DNA of 20,000 nucleotides, from the NCBI GenBank assembly GCA_029449235.1, contig JANATG010000017.1, forward strand, positions 62,501 to 82,500, in the 5' to 3' direction. This DNA comes from Linnemannia schmuckeri (lineage: Eukaryota > Mortierellomycota > Mortierellomycetes > Mortierellales > Mortierellaceae). The notes below the pieces were generated by a model. It made no database searches and was not told the DNA's origin. It saw nothing but the letters and a program-made list of their open reading frames with translations. Made by a program: the position numbers and the translations under genes. Of this stretch, positions 1 to 8,737 are shown piece after piece; positions within the stretch are counted from its first letter, which is position 1; the number at the start of each line of letters is the position of its first letter.

Positions 1-32
1 GTGATAGCAGTTCATTTCTGAACTGCTATCAC
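1..32. repeat. Perfect 14-bp hairpin at window edge
   Basis: Positions 1-14 are the exact reverse complement of 19-32, with a 4-nt loop (TTTC). It may extend leftwards outside the window. It could be the tip of an inverted-repeat element or a structured spacer element; nothing nearby decides between these. Confidence 0.75.
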
Positions 33-960
33 TGTTTTGCTTCTTTCTCATAGGTAGCGAACCTAAATTTCGAAATAGTTTGCCATTTTCTCGATTTACT
101 TTGATTTATTTCTAATTTGTCTTAGCAAATCATAAAGATTCGCTTTTAGAGGCCGGTTGGACTGTTTTCTATGGCGGAGGGCAGAATAGCGCAAAAAAAA
201 TCATTCTGAGGTTCGAATCAAGCTCCGCCTCTCTTCCCATCAAGGGCTGTTTATCCAACTGATTTAAGGGGCAGGAGAAACTTTCTTCTATTCCCCGTGT
301 GCGCCTTCGTCTCCTGGGGCTCGACCTTATCTTTGGAAAACAAAGTCCTCGCATTGTCTTGCCTTTCTGTTAGCTCCTCAGAACGGACAGTATCATGCGC
401 GGCTGCAGGATTCCTCACCTCCAGCGACCGGCAGAGGCGGCATCCCCTCTACCCTCTCTCAACCACCACCACCACACAAGCAGAACTGCTAGGGTCGTCC
501 ACATCCCTGGCTCCCCCTCTCGACTGGTGACTCCCCTCAACCATTAACACCACCACTTCCCCCTCCCACTAGGGTGGAGGACCTGCTCCTCCTAGAGGAG
601 AGCGAGACAGCAAATTCCTAGCAGCGCAGCAACCCAAGCTAGCTGCTGAGCTACATTGCGTACGAAATGATCTGTACTCTCAACTCACTCCCCCAAGGCC
701 CGGCGAATGTCACAGGCCTATTTGAATGCGGCCCAGTCTCTACCAATGAGAGTTAGTGGAGACCTTGCTGCCAAAAGAATACTATCGGTTGTCCTCTTCA
801 GCTCTGGGAAGACTATAGTGACCTTCATCGGCAACCACCAAGCGCCTTTGACACTCTTTCCTCCCTTCTCCAGATCCCGACGCCCCCTCCCCTTAACTTT
901 CTTAGCTACACTCTTTAGACCCGAAGCCCGTGTGACTGGTTTTTTCGTCCCAGAAGGAAC
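33..960. other. rDNA-side spacer without a convincing gene
   Basis: This lies downstream of the 5S gene on the minus strand, so by position it is the second half of an rDNA intergenic spacer, or foreign DNA next to it. Open frames on both strands are short, interrupted and proline/serine rich. The longest (707-979, plus) runs into the 3' end of the 5S gene, so it is unlikely to be a real protein. A 7-bp complement (173-179 with 223-229) encloses a T-loop-like GTTCGAATC, but no tRNA fold is supported. I see no other gene. Confidence 0.5.
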
Positions 961-966
961 AAAAAA
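961..966 (-). terminator. Pol III T6 terminator of 5S
   Basis: On the minus strand a run of six T follows directly after the last helix-I bases of the 5S gene. Such T runs are the normal RNA polymerase III stop signal. Confidence 0.75.
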
Positions 967-1082
967 CTACAGCACATAGTATTCCCATGTGGTCCCCCAC
1001 CATAGTACTGACTATGCCATCAACTGTTTAACTGCGCAGATCGGACGGGATGCGGTGGGTTTAGTTGTGTATGGCCGTAGCT
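966..1082 (-). rRNA. 5S ribosomal RNA gene
   Basis: Read on the minus strand the segment starts CTACGGCCATAC and ends GTGCTGTAG. CTACGGC pairs with GCTGTAG to give 5S helix I. Between them are the 5S landmarks CATCCCGTCCGATCT, GCAGTTAAACAG (internal A-box region) and AGTACTATGGTGGGGGACC (C-box region), then CACATGGGAATAC. The length of about 117 nt fits a fungal 5S. It lies on the same strand as the 28S fragment and about 460 nt downstream of it, so here 5S is linked to the large rDNA unit. Internal promoter regions, helix I and terminator all look intact, so it could be transcribed. The exact ends may be off by 1-2 nt. Confidence 0.87.
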
Positions 1083-1208
1083 TAAAGGTGGTAGTTTGTC
1101 ACCAAACATATATCGAATGCCATACCTCAATGAACTTTTTCACTCACTGGCAAAGAGGTTAGTCCACCGCTTACCAGTTGTTTAAAGGCGAGGGAGTCGA
1201 GAAATTTT

Positions 1209-1308
1209 ACACGGCTCGTGCATGGGATTTATTACATGACCCTAGCATGACATCTCTTACGCGGCTCCTGCACGGAATTTTTTACATGGCTTTCTAGCAC
1301 GAGACTTG
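1209..1308. repeat. Two 50-bp degenerate tandem units in spacer
   Basis: Units 1209-1258 and 1259-1308 both follow the pattern ACRCGGCTCSTGCAYGG, then ATTTWTTACATGRC, then CTAGCAYGA. I judge them by eye to be about three quarters identical. Subrepeats of this kind are common in fungal rDNA spacers. The rest of 1083-1540 shows nothing recognisable apart from the 3' ETS end. Confidence 0.65.
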
Positions 1309-1504
1309 GGAAACGACGTTTGCTGGTGCCCCTAGGATCAAGTCTCTTTTTATGCCAGCAACACATTGCACAGGATGCCAGAGCTGGATGGGGCGACCTG
1401 TTCGTTTTTTGTGGGCGTTGTTAACTGACGCGGCAAAAGAAAAATAATCTTAATCACCGTCTGCCTTGATATAATGCCCTTAAGATATACCCCACAGTAA
1501 AAAA

Positions 1505-1540
1505 AAGAATGGAAAAGAAAGAGAGATGTTGTTCTTTCGA
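1505..1540 (-). other. 28S 3' external spacer (ETS) start
   Basis: Immediately after the 28S 3' end (minus strand) the sequence reads TCGAAAGAAC followed by a pyrimidine tract. With the last 28S bases it can form the small GTTCGAAAGAAC hairpin. The same ETS is found beside the right-hand 28S relic (about 19795-19829). This shows that both fragments were copied as genomic rDNA, not from mature rRNA. Confidence 0.65.
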
Positions 1541-1939
1541 ACAAATCTATAGAACAATGGGCTTAATCTCAGCAGATCGTAGCAACAAGGCTACTCTACT
1601 GCTTACAATACCCCGTTCAATTAAAGTCGTCTGCAATGGATTTATCTCTTCCAATATTTGAAATTAACATTAGCAGGAACCTCACAAAGCCTTTCCGCTC
1701 TGCAAGATAACCCCACGTAGTATGATTCAGGATCCGAAGATCTATTCGTATTCAACTAAAAATCGGAAAAGGCGGTAATCGTCGCGTTCTAGCACGGGTT
1801 CTGACTTAGAGGCGTTCAGCCATAACCCAACGGATGATAGCTTCGGGCCATTGCCTGCTCAGGCAGGCCCAAATACCAATTATCCGAATGAACGGTTCCT
1901 CTCGTACTAAGTTCAATTACTATTGCAACAACATTTCAT

Positions 1940-1994
<55 letters not shown>

Positions 1995-2038
1995 ATTAGT
2001 GGGTGAACAATCCAACGCTTACTGAATTCTGCTTCAGT

Positions 2039-2074
<36 letters not shown>

Positions 2075-2112
2075 AACGTCGCTATGAACGCTTGGCTGCC
2101 ACAAGCCAGTTA
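1541..2112 (-). rRNA. 28S rRNA, 3'-terminal fragment (about 570 nt)
   Basis: The minus strand carries the end of large-subunit rRNA: the start at AACTGGCTTGTGG, the segment GGTTTAGACCGTCGTGAGAC, the sarcin-ricin loop AGTACGAGAGGAACC (1908-1894), GGCTGAACGCCTCTAAGTC, and the terminal GAGATTAAGCCC...GATTTGT. The bases look close to canonical, so the copy is young or still homogenised. It is truncated at its 5' end: beyond 2112 similarity fades (weak matches to about 2143) and the transposon region begins. It is therefore not a working 28S gene, although its 3' end joins normally to the 3' ETS and, further on, to a 5S gene. Confidence 0.93.
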
Positions 2113-2150
2113 ATATCTCCCTATGTTATATTTATCGGCACCTTTTCTTC

Positions 2151-2240
2151 AATTTCCCATTCACACCTCAATTTTTTCCCAGTCACACCACAATTTTCCC
2201 AGTCACACCATCACTTTCTCAGTCACACCTTAACTTTCCC
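2151..2240. repeat. About 21-bp minisatellite upstream of Helitron gene
   Basis: Four to five units of about 19-22 bp share the core TTTCCCAGTCACACC (starts near 2151, 2170, 2192, 2213, partial at 2232). It lies between the 28S fragment and the Helitron coding start and may belong to the left end of the element. Confidence 0.75.
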
Positions 2241-2308
2241 TCCCCAAAAAAAAATCTTACCGCAGCTCATTTCGATCGATGTAAATATAGAGCGCTATAA
2301 TATTGTTT

Positions 2309-2350
2309 CAGCCACATGCTAGCCACAATGAGAGCCACTGTCAGCCACAA
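2309..2350 (+). repeat. AGCCACA array, left side of Helitron
   Basis: AGCCACA or AGCCACT occurs at 2310, 2321, 2333 and 2343, about 11 nt apart. It is preceded by AGCGCTATAATATTGTTTC. A similar arrangement in the same orientation lies right of the Helitron gene at 8430-8476, preceded by a related GAGCGTCAATATTAT block. Confidence 0.7.
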
Positions 2351-2411
2351 ACCTCAAAATGCGCAATAATTTAGTCACAGCTTAAATATCGGCACCCCTC
2401 TGCACTTGTCG

Positions 2412-5400
2412 ATGGCACTCCATAGTCCACTCATATCACTATTGTTCAGAATGGAGCCTCTCCTGGACTTTCCGAGTGAAGACGAATCCTCTGGAGACGA
2501 TAATCCTCATCCCCTTGATCAAAACGAACAGCCTCTTAATCCAAACGAGCAGAGACCTCAAGCGCCAAAACGAATTAGACTTACGCCAGCTGGCTTCCGA
2601 GTAGATACATTCTTCAACGAGGTCAAGAAAGACAAGGAGATACCTGAAAAATGCTGCGCTGTCTGCTGTAGATTATTGTATCCCGAGGAATACTGCAAGC
2701 TATCGGTGCCCTACGTGAGAAAGATCGAGAAGATGCTTGTGAAAGACAGGCAGGCCGCTCATCGTAATAATCGTGATTTCGAGAATATAAACTGGCCCTT
2801 GGGAAATTACCGCGACCGCCATGGAAATAAGATACAAAATCCCCACACCCACAAACCCAAGGGTAAGGGTGCGGAATATATCATTGTATGTGCTAGACAC
2901 AAGTCAAGTGGAACTCAGAGCGTGGAAACCATCATGAAATATGTACGTAGAATCGCAAGTCGCACCTGGTATGCTTTTTGGCCAATAGAATACGAGACTT
3001 ATGCCATCTTGAAAGCAAAATCTAGATTCGTTTTGTCAACGAGCATTGGATGTATCCTAGCGACCAGCCCGACGAACTTCGGAACCTTCATCCAAGAGGG
3101 GAAGGCTTCCTTTCTCCGATCTTGGTGTTTTGCGAACTGACCAACTCTCGCAGCAAACTGACTCAAGCAACCAGGGCAGGACATCATTTTGTATCAGGCC
3201 GAATTGGGCTTTACAAGAGTAAAGAGTATCTCGGAGCCCACGTCGGAACACGCGGTCTGGTCAAGCTGACAGATATGAACGTCAAAATGAAACCTGAAGA
3301 GAAACAAAAAATATTGCGTGCCTGGGACTGGCTGAAGCAAAATCACCCGTTGATAAAACAGGTGAATGTCGATGAACCTAGCGACTTGATGAACGCTACT
3401 GAGAAAGTAGTTGAAAAGGAGCCGGAATCGAATGAACGAAGGGACGTCAACGAGTCGGGGTTGCGCGCGTGCCACATGGGACCAGTTGGCACCGGTGGTC
3501 CAAGAACGGCAGATGAGGCGAATAATCTGGACAACTTGGCTATTGGAATTCTAGGACGTGATCAAGAACTTGTCAAGTACTCAAACCCATATCTTCTGGG
3601 ATATCTCTTTCCTACGCTCTACCCCGAAGGTCGAGGATTCTTTTCAAAGGAACATGGTGTCATCGAGGTTGATAAAATTCAGAGAGTACAAGATGATACC
3701 GGTAAGCTTGGTACTCTTAGGGGGTCTATAGACAAGTGGCTCTAAGGCAATGACTGTAACTGATCGATGTACGTCTTCAAACGTTAGATAATAGTGATAA
3801 TCATTTGGTGGACCGGAATGAAAACGATGATGAAGACGTTGAAGGATATGTGTCGTGGTCGGATTCTGATGGCGAAGGAAGTGATGAAGGCGATGAAAGC
3901 GAAGGTAACTCTCGTATCTGAATGCAAAGCAGGTAGGTCGCTGAAACACTACAAACGGCTAATCAACATCTCAATTTTTACCAGATGAAATCGAGATCGA
4001 TATTGAAGAAGGTGGTGAATCCAAGTACAGCAAACACTCGATCAAGAGCTATGCCAAGTTTCGTCTACTCAGTGTGGATAGACGCTGGGGCCGAAATATC
4101 AAGTTTATCCTTATGATGTTCGATTGGATCCAGAAAAATGCGATTTTTAGTTATCAGATGCGCCTCGCCCCTGTCACGACTGCAGGTAGAGCTACTCGAG
4201 CTTATGATGTCTTGGAGCGCTCGAATAACGGACAAAGTATGTGTTATCCAAATGTGATACTTGTAAGAAAGGGAGTTACCAACTATATAGCTCGAACAAC
4301 GCTGACCATGCGAGTATGCTGGATAATAGAGACAAAGTACCGGGAATCTCAAACCGTTGCCATTCCTCCGTTTATCCGAACGGGTGTAAAGTACAAGAGT
4401 TTGTTGTTTCAGAAATTCTCGGCCCTTTTCGAAGAATTTGGCACCCCTGAGTTATTTGGGACGTTCACGTGTGACGATCGAAGTGATGGTCAAGTCGCTG
4501 TTGCCGAGCATTTTGGTGGTCCTGGAGCCAAAACACACGACGATCCTGTTCTCTTTACGATGCATTGGAAGAGACAGTGGAATCGTTTCTGGACCTGGGT
4601 TGTGAGGAAAAGAAAGGGCCGGCCGGGATGGGCAGAAAGACGAGTCGGGGGTGCTCGAGCGTGGTGCTGGGTATTCGAACTGCAGGACCGAGGAACCCCA
4701 CATACTCACTTTTGTATTTGGACAAAGAATAGTATCGAGCAGATGATAGACGACGGAATCATCAGTTGCACACTGCAGCAGGAGAACGAGGAAGACCGAG
4801 CACTAGTTCTCAAACACCAGATCCACAAATGCACTGCGTACTGCAAGGCCGAACCTAGCAGTCTCTGTCGCTTTGGGTACCCTAAGCCTCCTAGCAGTCG
4901 TCGTACATATCTCAGTGAGGAGGATGGTCGCTATGTTCTGCAGCGGAAGCCTGGGGACAAGCGTGTCAATGGCTATAACATGGAGCTCCTTCGATTTGGC
5001 CGAGTGAACATGGACTTGCAGTACAACCAAGGAGACAAGGCCAAGAACTACATGTGCAAGTACGTGACCAAGCAGGCTGGTGCAAAGCTCGCCACCATTG
5101 TCAGGGAGACTGATGCTGGGGATGTCGGATCTTCATCAGCGGATATGCCATCTAAAGCCTACATTGAACATTTCCACTACAGAAGTGTTGGTGTAGTGGA
5201 GGCCATTATGGACATCTGTGGGTGGAAGATGCATGGTTGCTCGCACAATGATGTGTTTTTGCCAACGGACCTTCCCCCGAAGCGCAAGCGCCTTTTAAAA
5301 CGAGTGGCTGCGCTAAGAGCCTCGCCGGATAGTAGTGACATTTTTCTCGATGACAAGTGGACCAAGTACCTCAAGCGACCTAAAGGTACCCTATGGATGT

Positions 5401-8079
5401 ATTGACTGCGTTCATGTGTTTTGATTTCGGGACTTGGGGGTTTGAGGGTTTAAGGGGTTTAAGGGTTTTAGGGTTTTTAGGGTTTTTTAGGGTCTTTTAG
5501 GGTCTTTTAGGGGTTCTTAGGGTCTTTAGGTGTCTTTAGGGGTTTTTAGGGGTTTTTTTTTAGGGTTTTTTTAGGGTTTTTTTAGGGTTTTTTTAGGGTC
5601 TTTTATTCGCTATGCACTAGAAACTAACTCTAGAAACATGCTTTAAATAGGAGAGAACTTTGAAAGTATGACCTTTACCCATTTCTTCAAGCATTACCGC
5701 TATGGGAAAACGAAGAATAGGCCATTCTACCTTGATGACAGAGGAATTTATGTCACTGAGAGGGCATTCGGGAAAGAGGCTTTAATAAGAAAAAGAGATG
5801 TCAACACTACCAATTCAGAAGATGCCTTCATGCACTTGTTGATGCTGCACCGCCCTTGGAGGAAAGACGTTGACACCTGGATTGGACCCGGTACGGAGCA
5901 CGAAACCTATCAGTCTTTGGCTCTTGAAAAGCTTGGCCGAGAAGAAATAGGACGGCTGGCCGATGGATTATTAGATGTTGTGGATCATCCCGAAGCCTAC
6001 GACAACTCGATGAACCAGGAGGATTCCGACCAGGCTGAAGACTTTGAATGGACGGATGACCAGCAAAAAGTTCTCGATGCAGTGCAAAACAGCTTTCTTA
6101 GCCTGGAGGGATGCCGCATCCTAGTGACAGGAGCCGCAGGCACTGGCAAGTCAGCTGTACTAAAGAAGATATGCAAGATCGCCGAGGACAATCGCTTCGA
6201 GCCGATTCGTCTTGCGCCATCGGGTGTCGCAGCTGTGAATATCAAGGGCCAGACATTGCACCGGTGGTTTCACATAACGAAGATGGGTGGCCATCGTGGC
6301 TTCCCAAACTGCAACCCTGATAAGATCGCCGAGCAGTTGTTGGATATTTGGGACAAAGGTCTGAGGCCCTTTTTCCTCATTGACGAGGTGTCGATGATCT
6401 CAGGAACGATGCTGACGGCTCTGTCCGATGCGTTACAGCGTGCAGCCCACGTAGATCGCGGTATTGCCTTCGGTGGCTTCCCAGTGGTGATGTTTGGCGA
6501 CTTTGGGCAGCTTGGACCAATCAACAAGGCTCTTGAAACCACAGACTGGCTATGGAAATCAGACGTCTATCGGAGCTTCCAGCGGATGGATCTTTCGCAA
6601 GCCTGCCGACAGTCCATGGATCCAGGATTCAAGTTGATGCTTGACGATATCAGGCGCGGGGAACTGAATATTGCCATGGCCAGCGTATTCTTGGGGATAT
6701 GCTGCGCATCCAAGTCTGTTCCTGACGACGCTGTCCATCTGCTGCCGTACAAGAGAGAAGTTGACGAAATTAACAACAAAAAGTTGCGCGCTTTACTTGG
6801 TGAGGAGTGGTGCAGCATCGCACGCGATAACGCTGGAATAACTAAAGATAAAGCTAAACGTGAGGCACTCGAGAAAGAAACAGGATTGTTGACAGTTTTG
6901 CGGCTGAAAATCGGAGCGAGAGTCATGTGTACGTCAAACATAGATGTTGCAGGCGGCCTAGTCAACGGGACTACTGGAGTGGTGACCAATATCTTCGGTA
7001 AAAGCGTTGTGCAGATAAGGACGGACGAGGGAGGGAGGGTCTTCAATATCCCGCCACAGCGCAGGCTGACAAGAAACAATGGTCAAGAGCGACTGCAATT
7101 CCCATTGGTGCTCGCTTGGGCTATGACGATCCACAAGTGTCAATCGTTGACTCTGCGCAAGGCCGTCGTACACTTGTGCAACGTGTTCGCCTCGGGTCAG
7201 GCCTACGTTGCTTTGAGCAGAGTCCGCACAAGAGATGATTTATTCATCAGCGGTTGGAAGCTCCGTAGTCTGCTCAACGTTAAGCACGCTATCAAAACCC
7301 GCTTGACCAAGGAATCCGAGGACGACCGAACCGCAATCGACGACAAAATAGACGAGTTGGAGGAGCGAATAGCAAATGGATCAAGGACTGAAGTGGGAGG
7401 TTTGGACGATCGCCAAGAGATTGAAGTAGTTGAACGCTGGGAAGATATTCGTAATATTCCCGAGTGGCTTACCGCTCTACTGGATGAGAGTGACGATAGA
7501 GCGTCCAATCAAATGTGGAATTCTGATCTGTCTGACGCGAGCTCAGTGTCCGCGTCTGACTTGAACTCCTCGTATGAATCGGATATGGAATCGGTGTCAA
7601 GGGTGCCTCAAAAGTATGAACCAAGCTCTGCTCCTGAGTGCAGTGAAGATGATGAGCCTGACAGAACTCCAAGTAGTGGTAACGAGGCACCGTTGGACGA
7701 TGGATCGGGTGATATAGTCGAGAGTCAACAGGAAGAGTCGGTGATTGGCAAGACATTGTCTGGCACAAGATTCAGCACTATCCGCTCTGAGAAGAGGAAG
7801 CACTACGGTACCTCTGACAGCGACAGCGACGGATCGGACGGACCTACCGCCAGTATGAGATCGAGCATTGCGCCTGCAGGACAAGTGATGAGAAGGAGAC
7901 CGTTTGTCAACCGATCGAGGAAGCGGATCCGCGAGGGGTCATCAGACGATATCAACGATAGAGACGGAGATCGAGAACCCGACTATGGAGTAGCATCTGT
8001 AAAAAGAAAGGCGTGCGATGATAATATCGAAGCGCTTCTTCGCCTGGCGAAAAGGATGCGAGAGGATGAAGACGCGTGA
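2412..8079 (+). CDS. Helitron Rep-helicase transposase, five exons
   Basis: This replication initiator plus helicase drives rolling-circle transposition. I join exons 2412-2942, 3026-3701, 3788-3904, 3985-5385 and 5651-8079 (introns of 83, 86, 80 and 265 nt, all GT-AG), giving 1717 aa without a stop. The N-terminus has a Cys cluster (about 81-86) and a DUF6570-like region. An acidic linker precedes the Rep domain. Rep has PHTHF at 681-683 (the HUH site, with Thr as the middle residue), a Cys knuckle (C724, C728, C736), and YMCKY with candidate catalytic tyrosines Y797 and Y801. The PIF1-type helicase has Walker A GAAGTGKS (1069-1076), Walker B IDE (1153-1154), GDFGQLGP, HKCQSLT and YVALSRVRTRDDL (about 1427). 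The last ~200 residues are acidic with basic NLS-like patches. ATG 2451 is an alternative start. It looks intact, so the element may be autonomous. Confidence 0.88.
4237..4290 (+). other. Possible optional 54-nt intron in Rep
   Basis: GTATGT at 4237 and CTATATAG ending at 4290 bound a 54-nt segment, a multiple of three with no stop. The frame is kept whether or not it is removed (1717 or 1699 aa). It is shorter than the other introns of the gene, so I keep it in the main model. Confidence 0.35.
5386..5650 (+). other. Intron 4 of the Helitron gene
   Basis: The donor AAAG|GTACCC at 5386 and acceptor TTTAAATAG ending at 5650 join the Rep and helicase halves in frame (K-R-P-K-G-E-N-F-E-S-M-T-F). 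A CTAAC branch-point-like sequence sits in AAACTAACTCT about 25 nt before the acceptor. At 265 nt it is about three times longer than the other introns, because it contains the G-rich repeat. Confidence 0.8.
5439..5604 (+). repeat. Telomere-like (T)nAGGG repeats inside an intron
   Basis: Roughly 18 degenerate units of T(3-9)AGGG or TCTTTTAGGG follow one another. They resemble the TTAGGG telomere repeat of many fungi but have expanded and variable T runs. The block sits entirely within intron 4 of the Helitron gene, with coding sequence continuing in frame on both sides, so it is not a chromosome end. Confidence 0.85.
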
Positions 8080-8092
8080 GATGAGGGTGTTG

Positions 8093-8098
8093 AATAAA
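8093..8098 (+). promoter_or_regulatory. Polyadenylation signal AATAAA (Helitron gene)
   Basis: AATAAA lies 14 nt after the TGA stop at 8077-8079, in the expected place for 3' end formation of the Rep-helicase transcript. Confidence 0.55.
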
Positions 8099-8428
8099 GT
8101 CGTCGAATTTTGAGTGGCCTACATGTATGTTCGTGGTGTGACCAGAAGTGCCTAAATGTCGCGATCTCGCACCTGACTTATGTGAGCAGTTTAGCTCTTG
8201 AATATCGTGGTATATGATAACTAAGTATCGTCATGTGACCAGCAAAGGCCGATTTAGATTGCGTTAGAGGTTTCATTTTCCTAATCCGGAGTTAGAAACC
8301 TCCCTCCTCTCTCTCACTCTCCGCAGAAATCACGGCGGCGCTCACCTTCAATGCGAGTCAATATCGACCCGGTAATAATATTAGCTGAGCGTCAATATTA
8401 TCAGTCAACCACGCTTAGTACTTTCTTT

Positions 8429-8482
8429 CAGCCACATTCAGCCACAATCAGCCACAATCAGCCACAATCAGCCACAATTAGT
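8429..8482 (+). repeat. AGCCACAATC decamer array, right side of Helitron
   Basis: AGCCACA recurs at 8430, 8440, 8450, 8460 and 8470, exactly 10 nt apart, with the full decamer AGCCACAATC nearly perfect. It mirrors the looser left array at 2310-2349. The remaining intergenic DNA (8099-8737) holds two hairpins (8267-8302 and 8375-8401) and the F-box promoter, but no gene that I can see. Confidence 0.85.
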
Positions 8483-8620
8483 ACCAATTTCATGGCCTAA
8501 ACCAAATGAATCAAGCATCCTGTGGCTGATAGGATATTTTAAGACATGATGAGTATCTGGGGTTGAAATATTCTTGGTCAATGATGGTATCAGCCAGAGA
8601 ATATTTGTGAGCAGTAACAC

Positions 8621-8660
8621 TATATAATTGTAGTAGTGGCGTGAGTATCATTATATAGAG
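8621..8660 (+). promoter_or_regulatory. TATA-like promoter elements of the F-box gene
   Basis: TATATAAT at 8621 and TTATATAG at 8651 lie about 115 and 85 nt before the ATG at 8738, a plausible core promoter position for this single-exon gene. Confidence 0.45.
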
Positions 8661-8737
8661 TCGTATCATCTTTTTCTCACCGACCGTCCTCGCCTCCATA
8701 CACTTTAAATCCCGTTACGATTTATTACTCTTCCCTC

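Larger units (their letters stand above)
2309..8476 (+). mobile_element. Helitron-type rolling-circle transposon (ends approximate)
   Basis: The interval holds one Rep-helicase gene, the hallmark of autonomous Helitrons, flanked on both sides by same-orientation AGCCACA arrays that I use as provisional limits. I could not find an unambiguous 5' TC and 3' hairpin plus CTRR pair. An AT-only 8-bp hairpin (8375-8382 with 8394-8401) and an 8-bp hairpin GAGGTTTC/GAAACCTC (8267-8274 with 8295-8302) lie near the right end but neither is followed by a clean terminus. The true borders may lie further out, possibly at the 28S junction near 2112. Confidence 0.6.

Noticed and set aside
173..229. Possible tRNA: 7-bp complement GGCGGAG/CTCCGCC around a GTTCGAATC T-loop-like sequence
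   Set aside because: The segment is only 57 nt, the T-stem does not pair well, and no anticodon or D arm can be drawn. At best it is a decayed tRNA-derived scrap.
707..979. 90-aa open frame starting at 707
   Set aside because: It ends inside the 3' part of the 5S gene, has a stop just upstream at 668, and shows no family feature.
2100..2145. 28S fragment ending precisely at a known rDNA intron or mobile-element insertion site
   Set aside because: The break near AACTGGC is suggestive, but weak similarity to 28S seems to continue to about 2143, so no exact breakpoint can be claimed.
2943..3140. Frameshift in the Helitron gene near 3026
   Set aside because: An 83-nt GTACGT...TCTAG intron joins the two frames exactly and matches the size of neighbouring introns, so no mutation is needed.
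5439..5604. True telomere
   Set aside because: Coding sequence continues in frame on both sides through good splice sites, and the repeat is degenerate.
8429..8482. CRISPR array
   Set aside because: Ten-nt head-to-tail repeats without spacers, in a eukaryotic context.
8260..8510. Classic Helitron 3' end (hairpin followed by CTRR)
   Set aside because: Two hairpins exist, but neither is followed at the right distance by a clear CTRR, and GCTTAG or CCTAAA candidates are not convincing.
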